Source: Caballeronia sp. dw_276
Lineage (GTDB): Bacteria > Pseudomonadota > Gammaproteobacteria > Burkholderiales > Burkholderiaceae
DNA: 64,000 nt
Direction: 5' to 3'
Assembly: GCF_018449635.1 (NCBI RefSeq)
Contig: NZ_JAAVUV010000015.1
Coordinates: 62,001-126,000, forward strand
Positions 45,447 through 53,799 of this stretch are shown piece after piece; positions within the stretch are counted from its first letter, which is position 1, and each line of letters opens with the position of its first letter. The translations under genes were made by a program, and so were the position numbers. The notes below the pieces were generated by a model. The model did not search any database. It had not been told where the DNA came from and saw only the letters and a program-made list of their open reading frames with translations.

Positions 45447-46163
45447 TTATCGGGGAGCCGTGACCACGACGTACTGGACTTGCGTCCCGTAGTACTGCGG
45501 CTGATACCAGTTCGGTCCGCAATGCTGATACGCGAGCCCGTTGACGATCACGCTGGAGCAGCTCGGCGGCAGCGTGGCCACCGTTGCGCCGACGACGACC
45601 GCCGTTGTCACGCCCACCGCCACGCCGACGGCGACCGGGTCGACATACCAGCCGTCGTGGTAATGATCATCATCGTGATGGTGGTGGTCATCGTCGTGGT
45701 GATCGTCGTCGTGGTGATCGTCGTCGTGATGATGGTCGTCGTGATGATCGTCGTCGTGATGATGGTCGTCGTCATGGTGGCCGTCGTCGTGGTGGCCGTC
45801 GTTGCCGCCATTGTTGTGACCGCCACCGTTATTGTGGTCACCTCCGCCGCCGTTGTTGTGGCCGCCGCCACCACTGTTGCCACCGCCGTTGTTATGGCTA
45901 CCGCCACCACCGCCGCTGTGGCTGTCACCCAGGCCATGTCCCGCGCCGCCCGGATGTCCGCCCTGGGACATGCCGCCTTGTGGCATCCCGCCCCGTGGCG
46001 CGCCGCCGCCATGAAACCCGCCGCCGCCATTGAAACCGCCCGGCGGCGCATGAATGCTCGTGCGCGCGCCGCCACGGAAGCCGAAGGCGTGAACGCTCAT
46101 CGATGTCGCGAGGAAAACGCCGGCAATGCCGGCAACCGCAATTTGTCTGGTGCGAAACATCAT
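45447..46163 (-). CDS. Secreted Gly/His/Asp-rich protein with C-terminal Cys domain (238 aa)
   Basis: Signal peptide to about residue 26, then a Gly/Pro/Met-rich part, a GGHNN-repeat part, and a long His/Asp block (about residues 122-168, alternating DDHH units) that could bind metal ions. The last 70 residues form a separate domain: a hydrophobic Val/Ala/Gly-rich segment, then PPSCSSVIVNGLAYQHCGPNWYQPQY and VVVTAPR, with two Cys. The nucleotide sequence of the His/Asp part is an imperfect 9-15-base tandem repeat. It overlaps the DUF2092 stop by 4 bases, so both are coupled. Function unknown; metal storage is inference. Confidence 0.8.
   Translation of the reverse strand: MMFRTRQIAVAGIAGVFLATSMSVHAFGFRGGARTSIHAPPGGFNGGGGFHGGGAPRGGMPQGGMSQGGHPGGAGHGLGDSHSGGGGGSHNNGGGNSGGGGHNNGGGGDHNNGGGHNNGGNDGHHDDGHHDDDHHHDDDHHDDHHHDDDHHDDDHHDDDHHHHDDDHYHDGWYVDPVAVGVAVGVTTAVVVGATVATLPPSCSSVIVNGLAYQHCGPNWYQPQYYGTQVQYVVVTAPR
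45655..45845. repeat. Imperfect tandem repeat encoding His/Asp and Asn/Gly tracts
   Basis: Repeats such as GTGATGATCGTCGTC recur with small changes across this stretch of the His/Asp-rich protein gene. Copy-number change here would alter the length of the His/Asp block, in frame when units are multiples of 3. Confidence 0.75.
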
Positions 46164-46978
46164 TCACTCCCCTCAAACGGCGTGCGTACAGCAGGCTTGA
46201 GTTCAATAGCCTTCGCGTTTGCCGCCGGCCGGAAAGTAAAGGTCGATGCCGGGAATTCCGGGTTGATCTTCCAGTGATAAGTCACGACGTGCCGGGGATG
46301 CGCACTCTGCGATGTATCGACGATCGCCATGCGGCACGGCAACGGCCGCGAGCCGCTCTGAATCCAGATCTCCCAGTCGGCGCCGCTTTGCTGGTACGCG
46401 TAGTGATTGCACCAGCGTGTATCGACCCGTTCCAGCCCGATGAACAACGCCGAGTTCAGCGTGGCGTCATCGACCTTGCCGTCGCCCCAGTAGAACAAGT
46501 CGGCGAGCGGGGTATCGATGTTGTAGGTCGACGCCAGTTCGCGCACGAGTTCATCGTTCGATGGAGGCGCGGGGTTGGTCGAGTAATAGCCATTGGAGGT
46601 ATCGAAGATCGTGAAATGGCGGCCGTCGTAGACAAGGCCTTTCGTTCCTCGGCTTCCCGTGATGTCCGCCCTCATGCGGTTCGGGCGCTGCACCTTGACG
46701 TCGGTTTCATGAAGAAATGCGACGGTCTGGCCGCTGTCGAGCACGGCATCGGTTGCGGTCGATGCCGAAACTTCGAAGCGGCTCAGCGAGCGCAGATATT
46801 GCGACATCGCGCCCAATGCATCGAGCGCTTTTGGCTGACGCTCGGGCTGCACGGTCGTTGCCGTGCCGCTGGCCGGCTCCGGACTGGATTGCGCGATCGC
46901 GTTTGTCACGCTCATGCCGCACGTAATGCACGCAACGGCAAGCGCAACGCGCGCGGGGTGAAACTTGCGGCTTGGCAC
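46160..46978 (-). CDS. DUF2092 periplasmic protein (272 aa, GTG start)
   Basis: Signal peptide after a short basic start (VPSRKFHPARVALAVACITCGMSVTNAIAQ, cleavage about residue 30), then a DUF2092 domain (about 48-270) with ALGAMSQYLRSLSRFEVSASTATDAVLDSGQ and NRMRADITGSRGTKGLVYDGRHFTIFD. The domain has the shape of LolA/LppX-type lipid carriers as I recall, so a lipid or hydrophobic-ligand role is possible. The GTG is chosen because AAGGAGG lies 6 bases upstream. It follows the outer-membrane-like gene by 10 bases. Confidence 0.85.
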   Translation of the reverse strand: MPSRKFHPARVALAVACITCGMSVTNAIAQSSPEPASGTATTVQPERQPKALDALGAMSQYLRSLSRFEVSASTATDAVLDSGQTVAFLHETDVKVQRPNRMRADITGSRGTKGLVYDGRHFTIFDTSNGYYSTNPAPPSNDELVRELASTYNIDTPLADLFYWGDGKVDDATLNSALFIGLERVDTRWCNHYAYQQSGADWEIWIQSGSRPLPCRMAIVDTSQSAHPRHVVTYHWKINPEFPASTFTFRPAANAKAIELKPAVRTPFEGSE

Positions 46979-46988
46979 ATCGTCCTCC

Positions 46989-47963
46989 TTACTGGAAAGT
47001 AGCGCTGACGGAGAGCTCGACGGCGTTTCCCTTCGGCCGGTTGAGCACTTCGAATTCATTGACCCATCTGAGCGAAGCCGATACCGGCGTGCCGCTCACT
47101 TTTCCCGCATACGTGACAATCGGGCCGATGCCAATCGCATGTCCGTTCCCGCCGGCGGTGAGATCGGCGGCACCGCCGTTGTCGCTGCCAATCTGCTGGA
47201 TCCATCCGCCGACCACGCCCACGCCCCAACCGCTTGTAAAGCGCTTGAGCGCAAGCAGGTCGAGCACGCTGAGCGGCGCGTTGTGGTAGTGGGTCTTGTC
47301 GTTGGGCGTGTAGAAGTTGACGCCGTAATTCGCCGAGAGCTCGATGTTGTGCTCCGGCAAAAGCTTCGTATAAGCCACGGTTGGAATGAACGTCCAGGTG
47401 TTCTGTCCGGCGTTGGCGAGCCGGCTGGTGCTATAGGCTCCGGTGGGCGCGTACATCTGGACGCTCAACGCAACATGGTCGGTCTTCGTCAGGTGATAGC
47501 CCGCCACGACCGGCGTGAACAGGATGTCGGCGAATTGCGTGGCTTTGTCGTTGGGCAAGCGGCCATTGAACGACGACGCCGACGTCCACTGGAACGGCAC
47601 GCCGAACTGCGTGGCGAAGTTCCATCCGCCAAGCGTCACTCCCCACGTCTTCACCGCATTGATCATGTTGTACGAGACGTGATAGTTCAGGCCTGCGGTC
47701 ACGGTTCCGGCAACCGGGATGGTCCTGCTTTTGCCGAGCGAACCCTCGTAATAAATCGACGTAATGGAAAAGATCCAGTCCGAGGTGGGCGGCACAATGC
47801 CCGCATAAGGCATGACCTGCAAAGCAGTGAGCGGCCGGCCGATGCCTCCTTCGGTCGCCCTGCCTGCCACGGGAATACATAAGCTTATGGTTGCGCACAC
47901 GACTGCAGTAATGTCCTTGCGCAGGCTGCTGCGTTCGCGTGCCTGCCTGATCGACGTCTCCAT
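46989..47963 (-). CDS. Outer-membrane channel-like protein, phenol-degradation MetA family (324 aa)
   Basis: Signal peptide ending near VAGRATEGGIGRP, then beta-strand-rich sequence with alternating hydrophobic residues (TVTAGLNYHVSYNMINAVKTWGVTLGGWNFATQFGVPFQ) and a C-terminal aromatic residue (ELSVSATFQ), pointing to an outer-membrane barrel. Family members (MetA-pathway outer-membrane proteins) are thought to carry hydrophobic compounds. The ATG encoding METSIRQ has GAGGAGG upstream. It starts the operon of this gene, DUF2092 and the His/Asp-rich protein. Confidence 0.82.
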   Translation of the reverse strand: METSIRQARERSSLRKDITAVVCATISLCIPVAGRATEGGIGRPLTALQVMPYAGIVPPTSDWIFSITSIYYEGSLGKSRTIPVAGTVTAGLNYHVSYNMINAVKTWGVTLGGWNFATQFGVPFQWTSASSFNGRLPNDKATQFADILFTPVVAGYHLTKTDHVALSVQMYAPTGAYSTSRLANAGQNTWTFIPTVAYTKLLPEHNIELSANYGVNFYTPNDKTHYHNAPLSVLDLLALKRFTSGWGVGVVGGWIQQIGSDNGGAADLTAGGNGHAIGIGPIVTYAGKVSGTPVSASLRWVNEFEVLNRPKGNAVELSVSATFQ

Positions 47964-48035
47964 ACCGCCTCCTCGATGATGGGTTGTCGTGCTCGCCTGA
48001 TTGCATCTCCCTGCATCTGTCTGCATCTCCCGGGA

Positions 48036-48494
48036 CTACTGAACCGTGTAGCCACGCCCCTGCATGCATGCCGAATAGGCACGCCAGTAAGTGTTCATTT
48101 CCGCTTGCTCATTGGCCTGTGCGTTCTGCGCTTGCGCCGCATGCTGACGGCGGCTGCGTACGCCTCCTGCCACCGCGCCTGCGGTCGCGCCGACTGCGGC
48201 GCCGTGGCCGGCATCGTTGTGATTCACGTCGCCTACAAGCGCGCCAGCCGCCGCGCCTCGCGCAGCGCCGCGTGCGCGTTCCCCGGTCGGTCCTTGCGGC
48301 GGTGGCGGCGCTCCCGCGACCACGGCTGGATCGATACCGGTGTTCTGCTTTGCCCACGCGTAGCACGCGCCGTCGTCCTGCGACTGCTTGGTGGCGCTTT
48401 GCCCGTGCGCCGGATAGACGGCCGGTTTCTGGGCGAGCGCCGTATGACTGGCCACGGCAAGCGCGGCAACTGCTGCTAGATAAGATGCTTTCAT
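48036..48494 (-). CDS. Glycine-zipper secreted protein (152 aa)
   Basis: Signal peptide MKASYLAAVAALAVASHTALAQ, cleavage about residue 22, a cysteine-containing CYAWAKQNTGIDP segment, then a glycine-zipper region ARGAARGAAAGALVGDVNHNDAGHGAAVGATAGAVAGG typical of YMGG-like proteins, and a C-terminal WRAYSACMQGRGYTVQ segment. These proteins associate with membranes; function mostly unknown. The ATG has a GAGG site. It is upstream of, and close to, the channel-protein operon (72 bases). Confidence 0.78.
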   Translation of the reverse strand: MKASYLAAVAALAVASHTALAQKPAVYPAHGQSATKQSQDDGACYAWAKQNTGIDPAVVAGAPPPPQGPTGERARGAARGAAAGALVGDVNHNDAGHGAAVGATAGAVAGGVRSRRQHAAQAQNAQANEQAEMNTYWRAYSACMQGRGYTVQ

Positions 48495-48574
48495 GACAAC
48501 CTCAAAAAATCGACGAGTGCAAATGAAGCTCCAAGCCTTCCCAGACGCAACGAGCATCACAATGTTTCGGATTC

Positions 48575-49378
48575 CTACTTTCCAAATGTCATGTTCAGCC
48601 CGGCAAAGAGGGTGAATTGCGGAACGCCGCGCCCCGAGTGCGCGACCGAATATTGCGGTTCGATAAACGCGTTATAGATCGTCGTACCCGACTTCCACGC
48701 CTTGCCGCCGCCCAGGCCCACCGGGATGTAATACGTGCCGTGCTGAAGGTCGAACGTCCAGGTGCCGGTCGAGCGCACGTACCATCCGCCCGGCAAGTTG
48801 AAGATGCCGAAGGGCTGGGCGGTCAGCGATTGCACCGTCGGCCGGCTGTCCTGCCCCGCAAAAGAGTGCTGCCACTGCACGAGCGCGCCGAGCAAACGCG
48901 CCTTGGTCGCACTGACCGCGACCGCAGCAAGACCGGCCTGCCATTTGCCGCTGCCAAGGCTCGGGTCCGTCGCGGTCGGCATGGTGAGCAACGGTCCAAT
49001 ACCCACCTGGATACCTTCCTGCGAGAGCAGAAAAATGTCGAAAAGATTGATATCGCCCAGGCCGGTGTTGTAGCCGCCCGTGGGATCCGGCCGGGTACTG
49101 ATGGGCAGTGTCGCGCGGAATATCTGCGGCACGCCGATCAAACCGTTGGGCCCAATGGGAATAGTCGGCCGCAGAAGGAAATCGTTTGTATGCGCACTCC
49201 CGCCAAATACGCTCGGCGTGTAGTAATTTTGAATATTTAATGACGCAGCCAAATTCAGCGGGTTATTGCTTTTATTGGCCTCATCTGCCGCGCTCTGTGC
49301 AAGTGCTTGTCGCGAAAATATCGCAATGATTAAGCTGGCACAGAATAATCGGACAAATTGCGTCGCAAGAATTCGCAT
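48575..49378 (-). CDS. Outer-membrane channel-like protein, phenol-degradation MetA family (267 aa)
   Basis: Signal peptide MRILATQFVRLFCASLIIAIFSRQALAQ, cleavage about residue 28, then a barrel-like chain with NLAASLNIQNYYTPSVFGG, PTIPIGPNGLIGVPQIFRATLPI and a C-terminal LFAGLNMTFGK. It is the second member of the same group in this cluster, shorter than the first, and shares little sequence with it. Function unknown; transport of hydrophobic compounds is inference from the family. Its leader contains a 10-codon mini-ORF. Confidence 0.8.
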   Translation of the reverse strand: MRILATQFVRLFCASLIIAIFSRQALAQSAADEANKSNNPLNLAASLNIQNYYTPSVFGGSAHTNDFLLRPTIPIGPNGLIGVPQIFRATLPISTRPDPTGGYNTGLGDINLFDIFLLSQEGIQVGIGPLLTMPTATDPSLGSGKWQAGLAAVAVSATKARLLGALVQWQHSFAGQDSRPTVQSLTAQPFGIFNLPGGWYVRSTGTWTFDLQHGTYYIPVGLGGGKAWKSGTTIYNAFIEPQYSVAHSGRGVPQFTLFAGLNMTFGK

Positions 49379-50090
49379 GGATTTTCTCGGTGTTTCGGTT
49401 TTTCAAACGCGCAGTTCTGCCGTAGCGTTATTGGAGAACGCTTGCGATGTTGCCGCACGAATAAGCCCCTCCGGCTCTAAAGAGGGATAGAAATGTTTCG
49501 ATAAATCTTTGCCGCCCGGCAATGGGCGGCACGTTGATTTCAGGCGATGCGCCTGATGCGGGCAGTGGCCATGGTGAATCCTCTCAGAGCCAAGACAGAC
49601 GTGAATGTGTCCAGCGGTTTCGGGCCTTAAGCGGCGCGTTATGTGCCTTACATTTGTAGCGGATGCTAGCAAACGTTTTCTGGTTTGCCAAACTTATTTT
49701 GTAACGATTCAAAGGTCAAATTCAAACGATCAATGCGTTTCATAAACGTTAGCAAACATCTGAGACAACCTTTACCTGTATCGCGCGATAGACAATTTCC
49801 GACCATAGATCAAGCAAAAAAAATTCAGCGAGATCACCCCAAATCGGCAAAAAACGGATATTGGTTCAAACAGTGACTTCCATTGGATCGTATTCAATGG
49901 TTGAGGAAAAGCTTATTAATTATTTTCTGAATTATTAAATCAAGAGGCGTCCCTCGCGTTGATTTTGTTTTAAATCGAAACGAATGGCTGGACTGTTTCG
50001 GTACGAGATCCGGACGCTGCGGCAAACCGGGACGGCAAACGAGCGGCGACGGACTGCCGTGCATTCCTGAAGACAAGGACAAGTGCACAG
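49379..50090. promoter_or_regulatory. 712-base AT-richer intergenic region
   Basis: This long gap separates divergent genes. The left part (about 49500-49680) should be the 5' leader of the minus-strand channel gene and has a mini-ORF (49540-49572) and a hairpin GCCGCCC-6 bases-GGGCGGC (minus strand; 49511-49530). The right part (about 49680-50000) is AT-rich for this genome. The element TAGCAAAC occurs twice (about 49667 and 49749) near AAACGTT sequences. No gene is supported on the plus strand until 50091. Confidence 0.55.
49540..49572 (-). CDS. Possible 10-residue upstream peptide (MATARIRRIA)
   Basis: An ATG follows GAGAGGATTCACC and encodes MATARIRRIA before a TGA. It lies 161 bases upstream of the start of the channel-like gene on the same strand, and a GC-rich hairpin follows the stop. 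This arrangement fits a regulatory leader peptide, but a chance short frame cannot be ruled out. Confidence 0.35.
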   Translation of the reverse strand: MATARIRRIA

Positions 50091-50495
50091 ATGCTTTCTC
50101 AGCCCGAAAACCTGCCTAGCGTCATGCGCCGGATGACAGCGGGGCAAATGCTGCTCGACGGCGCCTCGGTTGACCAGGTGGCCGAAGAGCTGCACCTGTC
50201 GCTCGCGACGGTCAGGCGCTACAAGGCGCTCGTCGACGCAGGCGGCCTAGACGCATTGCGGCAACTGGGCGTGGGCGGCCGAACCTCGGTGCTCGATCAG
50301 CGCGCGCTCGAATGGATATCGGCGGCGTTGCAGGGTTCGGCCCGGACGCACGGTTTCGACAGCGACGCGTGGACCAACGCGCGGCTGCGCTCGATCATCG
50401 AAACGCAGTTCGGCGTGCGTTATTCGCGCGTCTATGTCTGGCAAATCGCCACCAATCTCGGCCTCGGTCACCTGTTGTCGAAGTCCCGCCGGTAA
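50091..50495 (+). CDS. Orphan helix-turn-helix protein of transposase type (134 aa)
   Basis: Residues about 10-55 (AGQMLLDGASVDQVAEELHLSLATVRRYKALVDAGG) and 75-130 (ARLRSIIETQFGVRYSRVYVWQIATNLGLGHLLSKSRR) match the two helix-turn-helix modules of IS630-type transposases, but the catalytic DDE domain is absent and no inverted repeats are seen nearby. The stand-alone gene could be a domesticated regulator. It lies 37 bases before the next plus-strand gene. Confidence 0.75.
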   Translation: MLSQPENLPSVMRRMTAGQMLLDGASVDQVAEELHLSLATVRRYKALVDAGGLDALRQLGVGGRTSVLDQRALEWISAALQGSARTHGFDSDAWTNARLRSIIETQFGVRYSRVYVWQIATNLGLGHLLSKSRR

Positions 50496-50532
50496 GCAAC
50501 ACAACCCTTTCCACTCTGCATAGGAATTGCAC

Positions 50533-51141
50533 ATGACCCGTCACCGCGCTTCATCGAAACTCAGCATGCATGTTGTACGAACTGTCATCGTTATATCGGC
50601 GCTGGTCGCGGCGCCTGTCATGGCGCAAACGGCGGCATCGAGCGTGGGGCCGGACGGCGTCGGCGCGGCGGCAACCGCGGAGACAAAAGCGCAGGTCGTG
50701 GGTATCGATACCGCGTCGAACAGCGTCGCGCTGCAAGGCGAAAGCGGCAAGATCGTGAACGTCGCGGTCAATCCGGATGTCGCCGATGTCGGCAAGCTAA
50801 AGCTCGGCGACACGGTCAACATTCGCTACGAAAACGCGTTGCTCGTGCGCGCAACGAAGGTGAAATCAAACGGCATTCGCGAACGAATCGATGAAACCGC
50901 CGCCGTTCCCGAAGCCAACGGATCGACCGCAACGGCCCGGCGCGTGCAGGTGATCGCCACGGTCCAGAAGGTCGATCAGAAGCACCGGACCATTACCATT
51001 CGCGGTCCGTACAAAACGGACACGCTGCACGTGGGTCCCGATGTATCGCTGAAAGACATCAAGACGGGCGACAGCGTGCGCGCGGAATTTGTCGAAGCGA
51101 CTGCCGTACTCGTGACACGTGACGGTGCTCCAATCAAATAA
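50533..51141 (+). CDS. Periplasmic protein of unknown function, two repeat-like modules (202 aa)
   Basis: Signal peptide ending VAAPVMAQ, about residue 33, then two similar beta-rich modules: AQVVGIDTASNSVALQGESGKIVNVAVNPDV...KLGDTVNIRY and ATVQKVDQKHRTITIRGPYKTDTLHVGPDV...KTGDSVRAEF. The duplication is visible from VxxxDxxxxTxxxxG followed by LGD/TGDSV. It resembles DUF5666-type OB-fold repeats, from memory. It is followed 31 bases later by the DUF2252 gene, likely co-transcribed. Confidence 0.7.
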   Translation: MTRHRASSKLSMHVVRTVIVISALVAAPVMAQTAASSVGPDGVGAAATAETKAQVVGIDTASNSVALQGESGKIVNVAVNPDVADVGKLKLGDTVNIRYENALLVRATKVKSNGIRERIDETAAVPEANGSTATARRVQVIATVQKVDQKHRTITIRGPYKTDTLHVGPDVSLKDIKTGDSVRAEFVEATAVLVTRDGAPIK

Positions 51142-51172
51142 ACGGCCAGCGGGCGTTAATAGAGGGGCTTCC

Positions 51173-52585
51173 ATGGCGGGTGAAAGCAAGACGGCGTCGC
51201 GCGTTGCCGAGGGCAAGGCGTATCGGGAAAACATGGCCCGCTCCGCGCATGCGAAGCTCGGCAAGATCGATCGCGACCCTGTCGAATTGCTTGAACGAAG
51301 CAGCGAAGGCCGCGTGAACCGTCTTGTTCCACTTCGATACGGCCGCATGATGGCGTCGCCATTTTCGTTCTTCAGGGGCAGCGCGATCCTGCAGGCAAAC
51401 GACCTTGCCCAGACCGCCAACACGGGCCTGGTCATGCCCATTTGCGGCGACGCGCATCTGATGAACTTCGGCGGTTTCGCCACGCCCGAGCGCCAGCTCA
51501 TCTTCGATCTGAACGATTTCGATGAAGTCGCCCTCGGCCCATGGGAATGGGACCTGAAGCGCCTCGCCGCGAGCTTCATGGTCGCGGCACGCCACATGCG
51601 CCTGAGCCGCCTGACCGCCGAGAAACTGGTGGAAACGGTGGTCTCGCAATATCAGACCCGAATGCGTGAATACGCGGATTTCAGCGCGCTCGAGCTCTGG
51701 TACGAGCGCATCACGTTCGACCGGATGCTGGAGACGGCCGTCAGCCCGGAACGCAGGCGCCTCTTGCGCAAGGGCATGGAAAAAGCTGCTAGCCGCACGC
51801 ACGACAGCATGCTCGAGAAAGTCGCGCAATCCGACGGCGACAACTGGACGCTGCGCGACATGCCGCCGGGCATGTTCCATATCCACGGCACGAACACCTT
51901 GTTCGATGCAGACGACGACTGGGTCGCACTCGGCAGCTGGCAAGCGGTGATCAAGGGCATGTTTCCGCAATACCTGAAGACGCTCACACACGATCGCCGC
52001 GCCTTGCTGCGTCACTTCACCGCGCAGGACCTGGCGTTCAAGGTAGTAGGCGTGGGCAGTGTCGGAACCCGTTGCCTCGTGCTGCTGATGATGGACGAAC
52101 TCGGCAAGCCGATGTTCCTGCAGATCAAGGAAGCACGCCGCTCGGTCATCGAACAGCATTTTGAAGCCGAGACGCTGGAACACGCCGGCGAACGAGTGGT
52201 GCGCGGCCAACGCGTGACGCAGGCCGCCAGCGATATCTTCCTCGGCTGGGGTACGGGACCCTCCGGACGTCACTTCTATTTTCGTCAGCTGCGTGACATG
52301 AAGCTGTCGGCGAACATCGAATTGTTCGATGTCGATGTACTCGAAGGCTACGCGCGTCTATGCGGCTGGATTCTCGCGCGCGCTCACGCGAAAGCGAGCG
52401 GCAAGGCAATCGAGATCAGTGCCTATCTCGGACAAGGCAGCCAGATGGCCGAAGCGCTGGTTGCGTATTCGAAGGACTACGCGGACCAGGTCGAACGCGA
52501 CTTCGATCTGTTCACCCAGGCTTGCAGAAGCGGCCGCCTGCTCGCCCGCACCGACGAAGATATGGCCGCGGACTTTCACGTTTGA
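51173..52585 (+). CDS. DUF2252 family protein, second copy (470 aa)
   Basis: The larger, more canonical DUF2252 member. Block PICGDAHLMNFGGFATPERQLIFDLNDFDEVALGPWEWDLKRLAAS has the GD-H--NFG ... DxNDFDE pattern; an IKEARRS segment and the AHAKASGK segment appear later, as in the family. Resembles kinase-like folds (GDxHxxN). Function unestablished. The ATG has an AGAGGGG site; an upstream ATG adds 18 residues that overlap the previous gene. Two paralogues with quite different N-terminal halves occur in this window. Confidence 0.88.
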   Translation: MAGESKTASRVAEGKAYRENMARSAHAKLGKIDRDPVELLERSSEGRVNRLVPLRYGRMMASPFSFFRGSAILQANDLAQTANTGLVMPICGDAHLMNFGGFATPERQLIFDLNDFDEVALGPWEWDLKRLAASFMVAARHMRLSRLTAEKLVETVVSQYQTRMREYADFSALELWYERITFDRMLETAVSPERRRLLRKGMEKAASRTHDSMLEKVAQSDGDNWTLRDMPPGMFHIHGTNTLFDADDDWVALGSWQAVIKGMFPQYLKTLTHDRRALLRHFTAQDLAFKVVGVGSVGTRCLVLLMMDELGKPMFLQIKEARRSVIEQHFEAETLEHAGERVVRGQRVTQAASDIFLGWGTGPSGRHFYFRQLRDMKLSANIELFDVDVLEGYARLCGWILARAHAKASGKAIEISAYLGQGSQMAEALVAYSKDYADQVERDFDLFTQACRSGRLLARTDEDMAADFHV

Positions 52586-52761
52586 AAGACACATCGATAG
52601 GGTCGATTTTTAAAATCCCTGACCTACACTAATTGCGTGGCCGGTATTGCGCATTCACGCGTCGCGTCACTCAGCAGACAAATAGTCAGGATCACTAAAA
52701 CCATTTACAGCAGTCTCGACGATTCATATCGCAACCCGTTAGACCTAATGGATGGCACATC

Positions 52762-53505
52762 ATGCGATTACAACAGCGTCTCATTGCGGAATTGTTTGGC
52801 ACGTTTTGGCTAGTAATTGGCGGATGCGGAAGTGCAGTCCTCGCCGCCAAGTTTCCAGGTGCGGGAATTGGTTTCGTGGGGGTATCGCTGGCATTCGGAT
52901 TAACCGTCCTGACCATGGCTTATGCGCTCGGCCATATATCGGGCGCGCATTTAAATCCGGCGGTCAGCGTCGGCCTGGCCGTCGCCGGCCGCTTTCCGGC
53001 GAAAGAACTCGCGCCATACATTGTCGTGCAGGTGGCCGGCGCAACGCTCGGCGCGTTCGTGCTGTACCTGATTGCATCGGGCGTACCCGGGTTCGATGCC
53101 GCCGCCAGCGGCTTCGCCAGCAACGGCTACGGGGCGCGCTCGCCCGGCGGCTATTCGATGACCGCGGCCCTCGTGTGCGAAGTCGTGATGACGTTCTTCT
53201 TCGTGCTGGTCATTCTCGGAACAACCGATGGACGCGCCATCTCCGGGTTCGCGCCGCTTGCCATCGGCCTGTGCCTGACGCTGATCCACCTGATATCGAT
53301 ACCGGTGACGAACACGTCGGTCAACCCGGCACGCTCGACCGGGCCCGCGCTGTTCGCGGGCGGTGCGGCGCTAGGCCAGCTCTGGCTCTTCTGGGTCGCG
53401 CCGATCATCGGGGCGTTTATAGCGGGGGCGCTGTATCCGCGGCTCTTCCCGGAAAAGGTCACGGCGATTGCGCCTGCGCCGCTCGCCATCGACGCCGCGC
53501 CTTGA
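52762..53505 (+). CDS. aqpZ: Aquaporin Z (247 aa)
   Basis: Six membrane spans with the two pore signatures SGAHLNPAVSVG and NTSVNPARSTGPAL. The start MRLQQRLIAELFGTFWLVIGGCGSAVLAA is the usual AqpZ N terminus, and the chain ends with a slightly longer C-terminal tail than E. coli AqpZ. It is a water channel; the residues VCEVVMTFFFVLVILGTTDGRA match the AqpZ group rather than glycerol facilitators. An upstream 176-base gap holds its promoter. Confidence 0.95.
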   Translation: MRLQQRLIAELFGTFWLVIGGCGSAVLAAKFPGAGIGFVGVSLAFGLTVLTMAYALGHISGAHLNPAVSVGLAVAGRFPAKELAPYIVVQVAGATLGAFVLYLIASGVPGFDAAASGFASNGYGARSPGGYSMTAALVCEVVMTFFFVLVILGTTDGRAISGFAPLAIGLCLTLIHLISIPVTNTSVNPARSTGPALFAGGAALGQLWLFWVAPIIGAFIAGALYPRLFPEKVTAIAPAPLAIDAAP

Positions 53506-53524
53506 TGCGGTAGCGCTGCGCCAT

Positions 53525-53550
53525 AAAAAATGGCCCGCCGAAGCGGGCCA
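53525..53550 (-). terminator. Terminator of the cold-shock gene
   Basis: A perfect 8-base-pair stem TGGCCCGC/GCGGGCCA with a CGAA loop between convergent aqpZ and cspA. On the minus strand the stem is followed by a T-run (TTTTTTATGG), so it terminates the cspA transcript; on the plus strand the tail is only partly T-rich. Confidence 0.85.
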
Positions 53551-53595
53551 TTCATTCATGCGATCAAGCTAGCTGTATCGATTTGAACCGTCGAA

Positions 53596-53799
53596 TTACA
53601 GCGGCTGGATGTTCGATGCTTGCAGACCCTTCGGGCCTTGCTTCGCTTCGTAGCTCACTTTCTGGTTTTCCTGGAGGGTCTTGAAGCCTTCCGTGCGGAT
53701 TTCCGAGAAGTGTGCGAACAGGTCGTCACCGCCGCCGTCCGGCGTGATGAAGCCAAAACCCTTCGCATCGTTAAACCACTTCACAATACCTGTTGCCAT
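53596..53799 (-). CDS. cspA: Cold-shock protein, CspA family (67 aa)
   Basis: A single cold-shock domain with RNP-1 KGFGFITP and RNP-2 DLFAHFSEI, and the start MATGIVKWFNDAKGFGF. It binds single-stranded nucleic acids and acts as an RNA chaperone. A long 5' region without a gene (about 53800-54060) is typical of CspA-type leaders, which can be temperature-sensing. The gene symbol follows family usage. Confidence 0.95.
   Translation of the reverse strand: MATGIVKWFNDAKGFGFITPDGGGDDLFAHFSEIRTEGFKTLQENQKVSYEAKQGPKGLQASNIQPL

Noticed and set aside
45655..45845. Tandem repeats considered as a CRISPR array
   Set aside because: The repeats are short, imperfect and in frame, coding for His/Asp units, with no unique spacers between them.
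49685..49876. Short plus-strand frame in the AT-richer intergenic region
   Set aside because: No ribosome site or family pattern; the composition is that of random AT-rich DNA.
50091..50495. Complete IS630-type insertion sequence
   Set aside because: Only the DNA-binding part is encoded, no DDE catalytic domain follows, and no terminal inverted repeats were seen.
51134..52273. Minus-strand open frame opposite the second DUF2252 gene
   Set aside because: Shadow without family features; the plus-strand protein has the conserved block.
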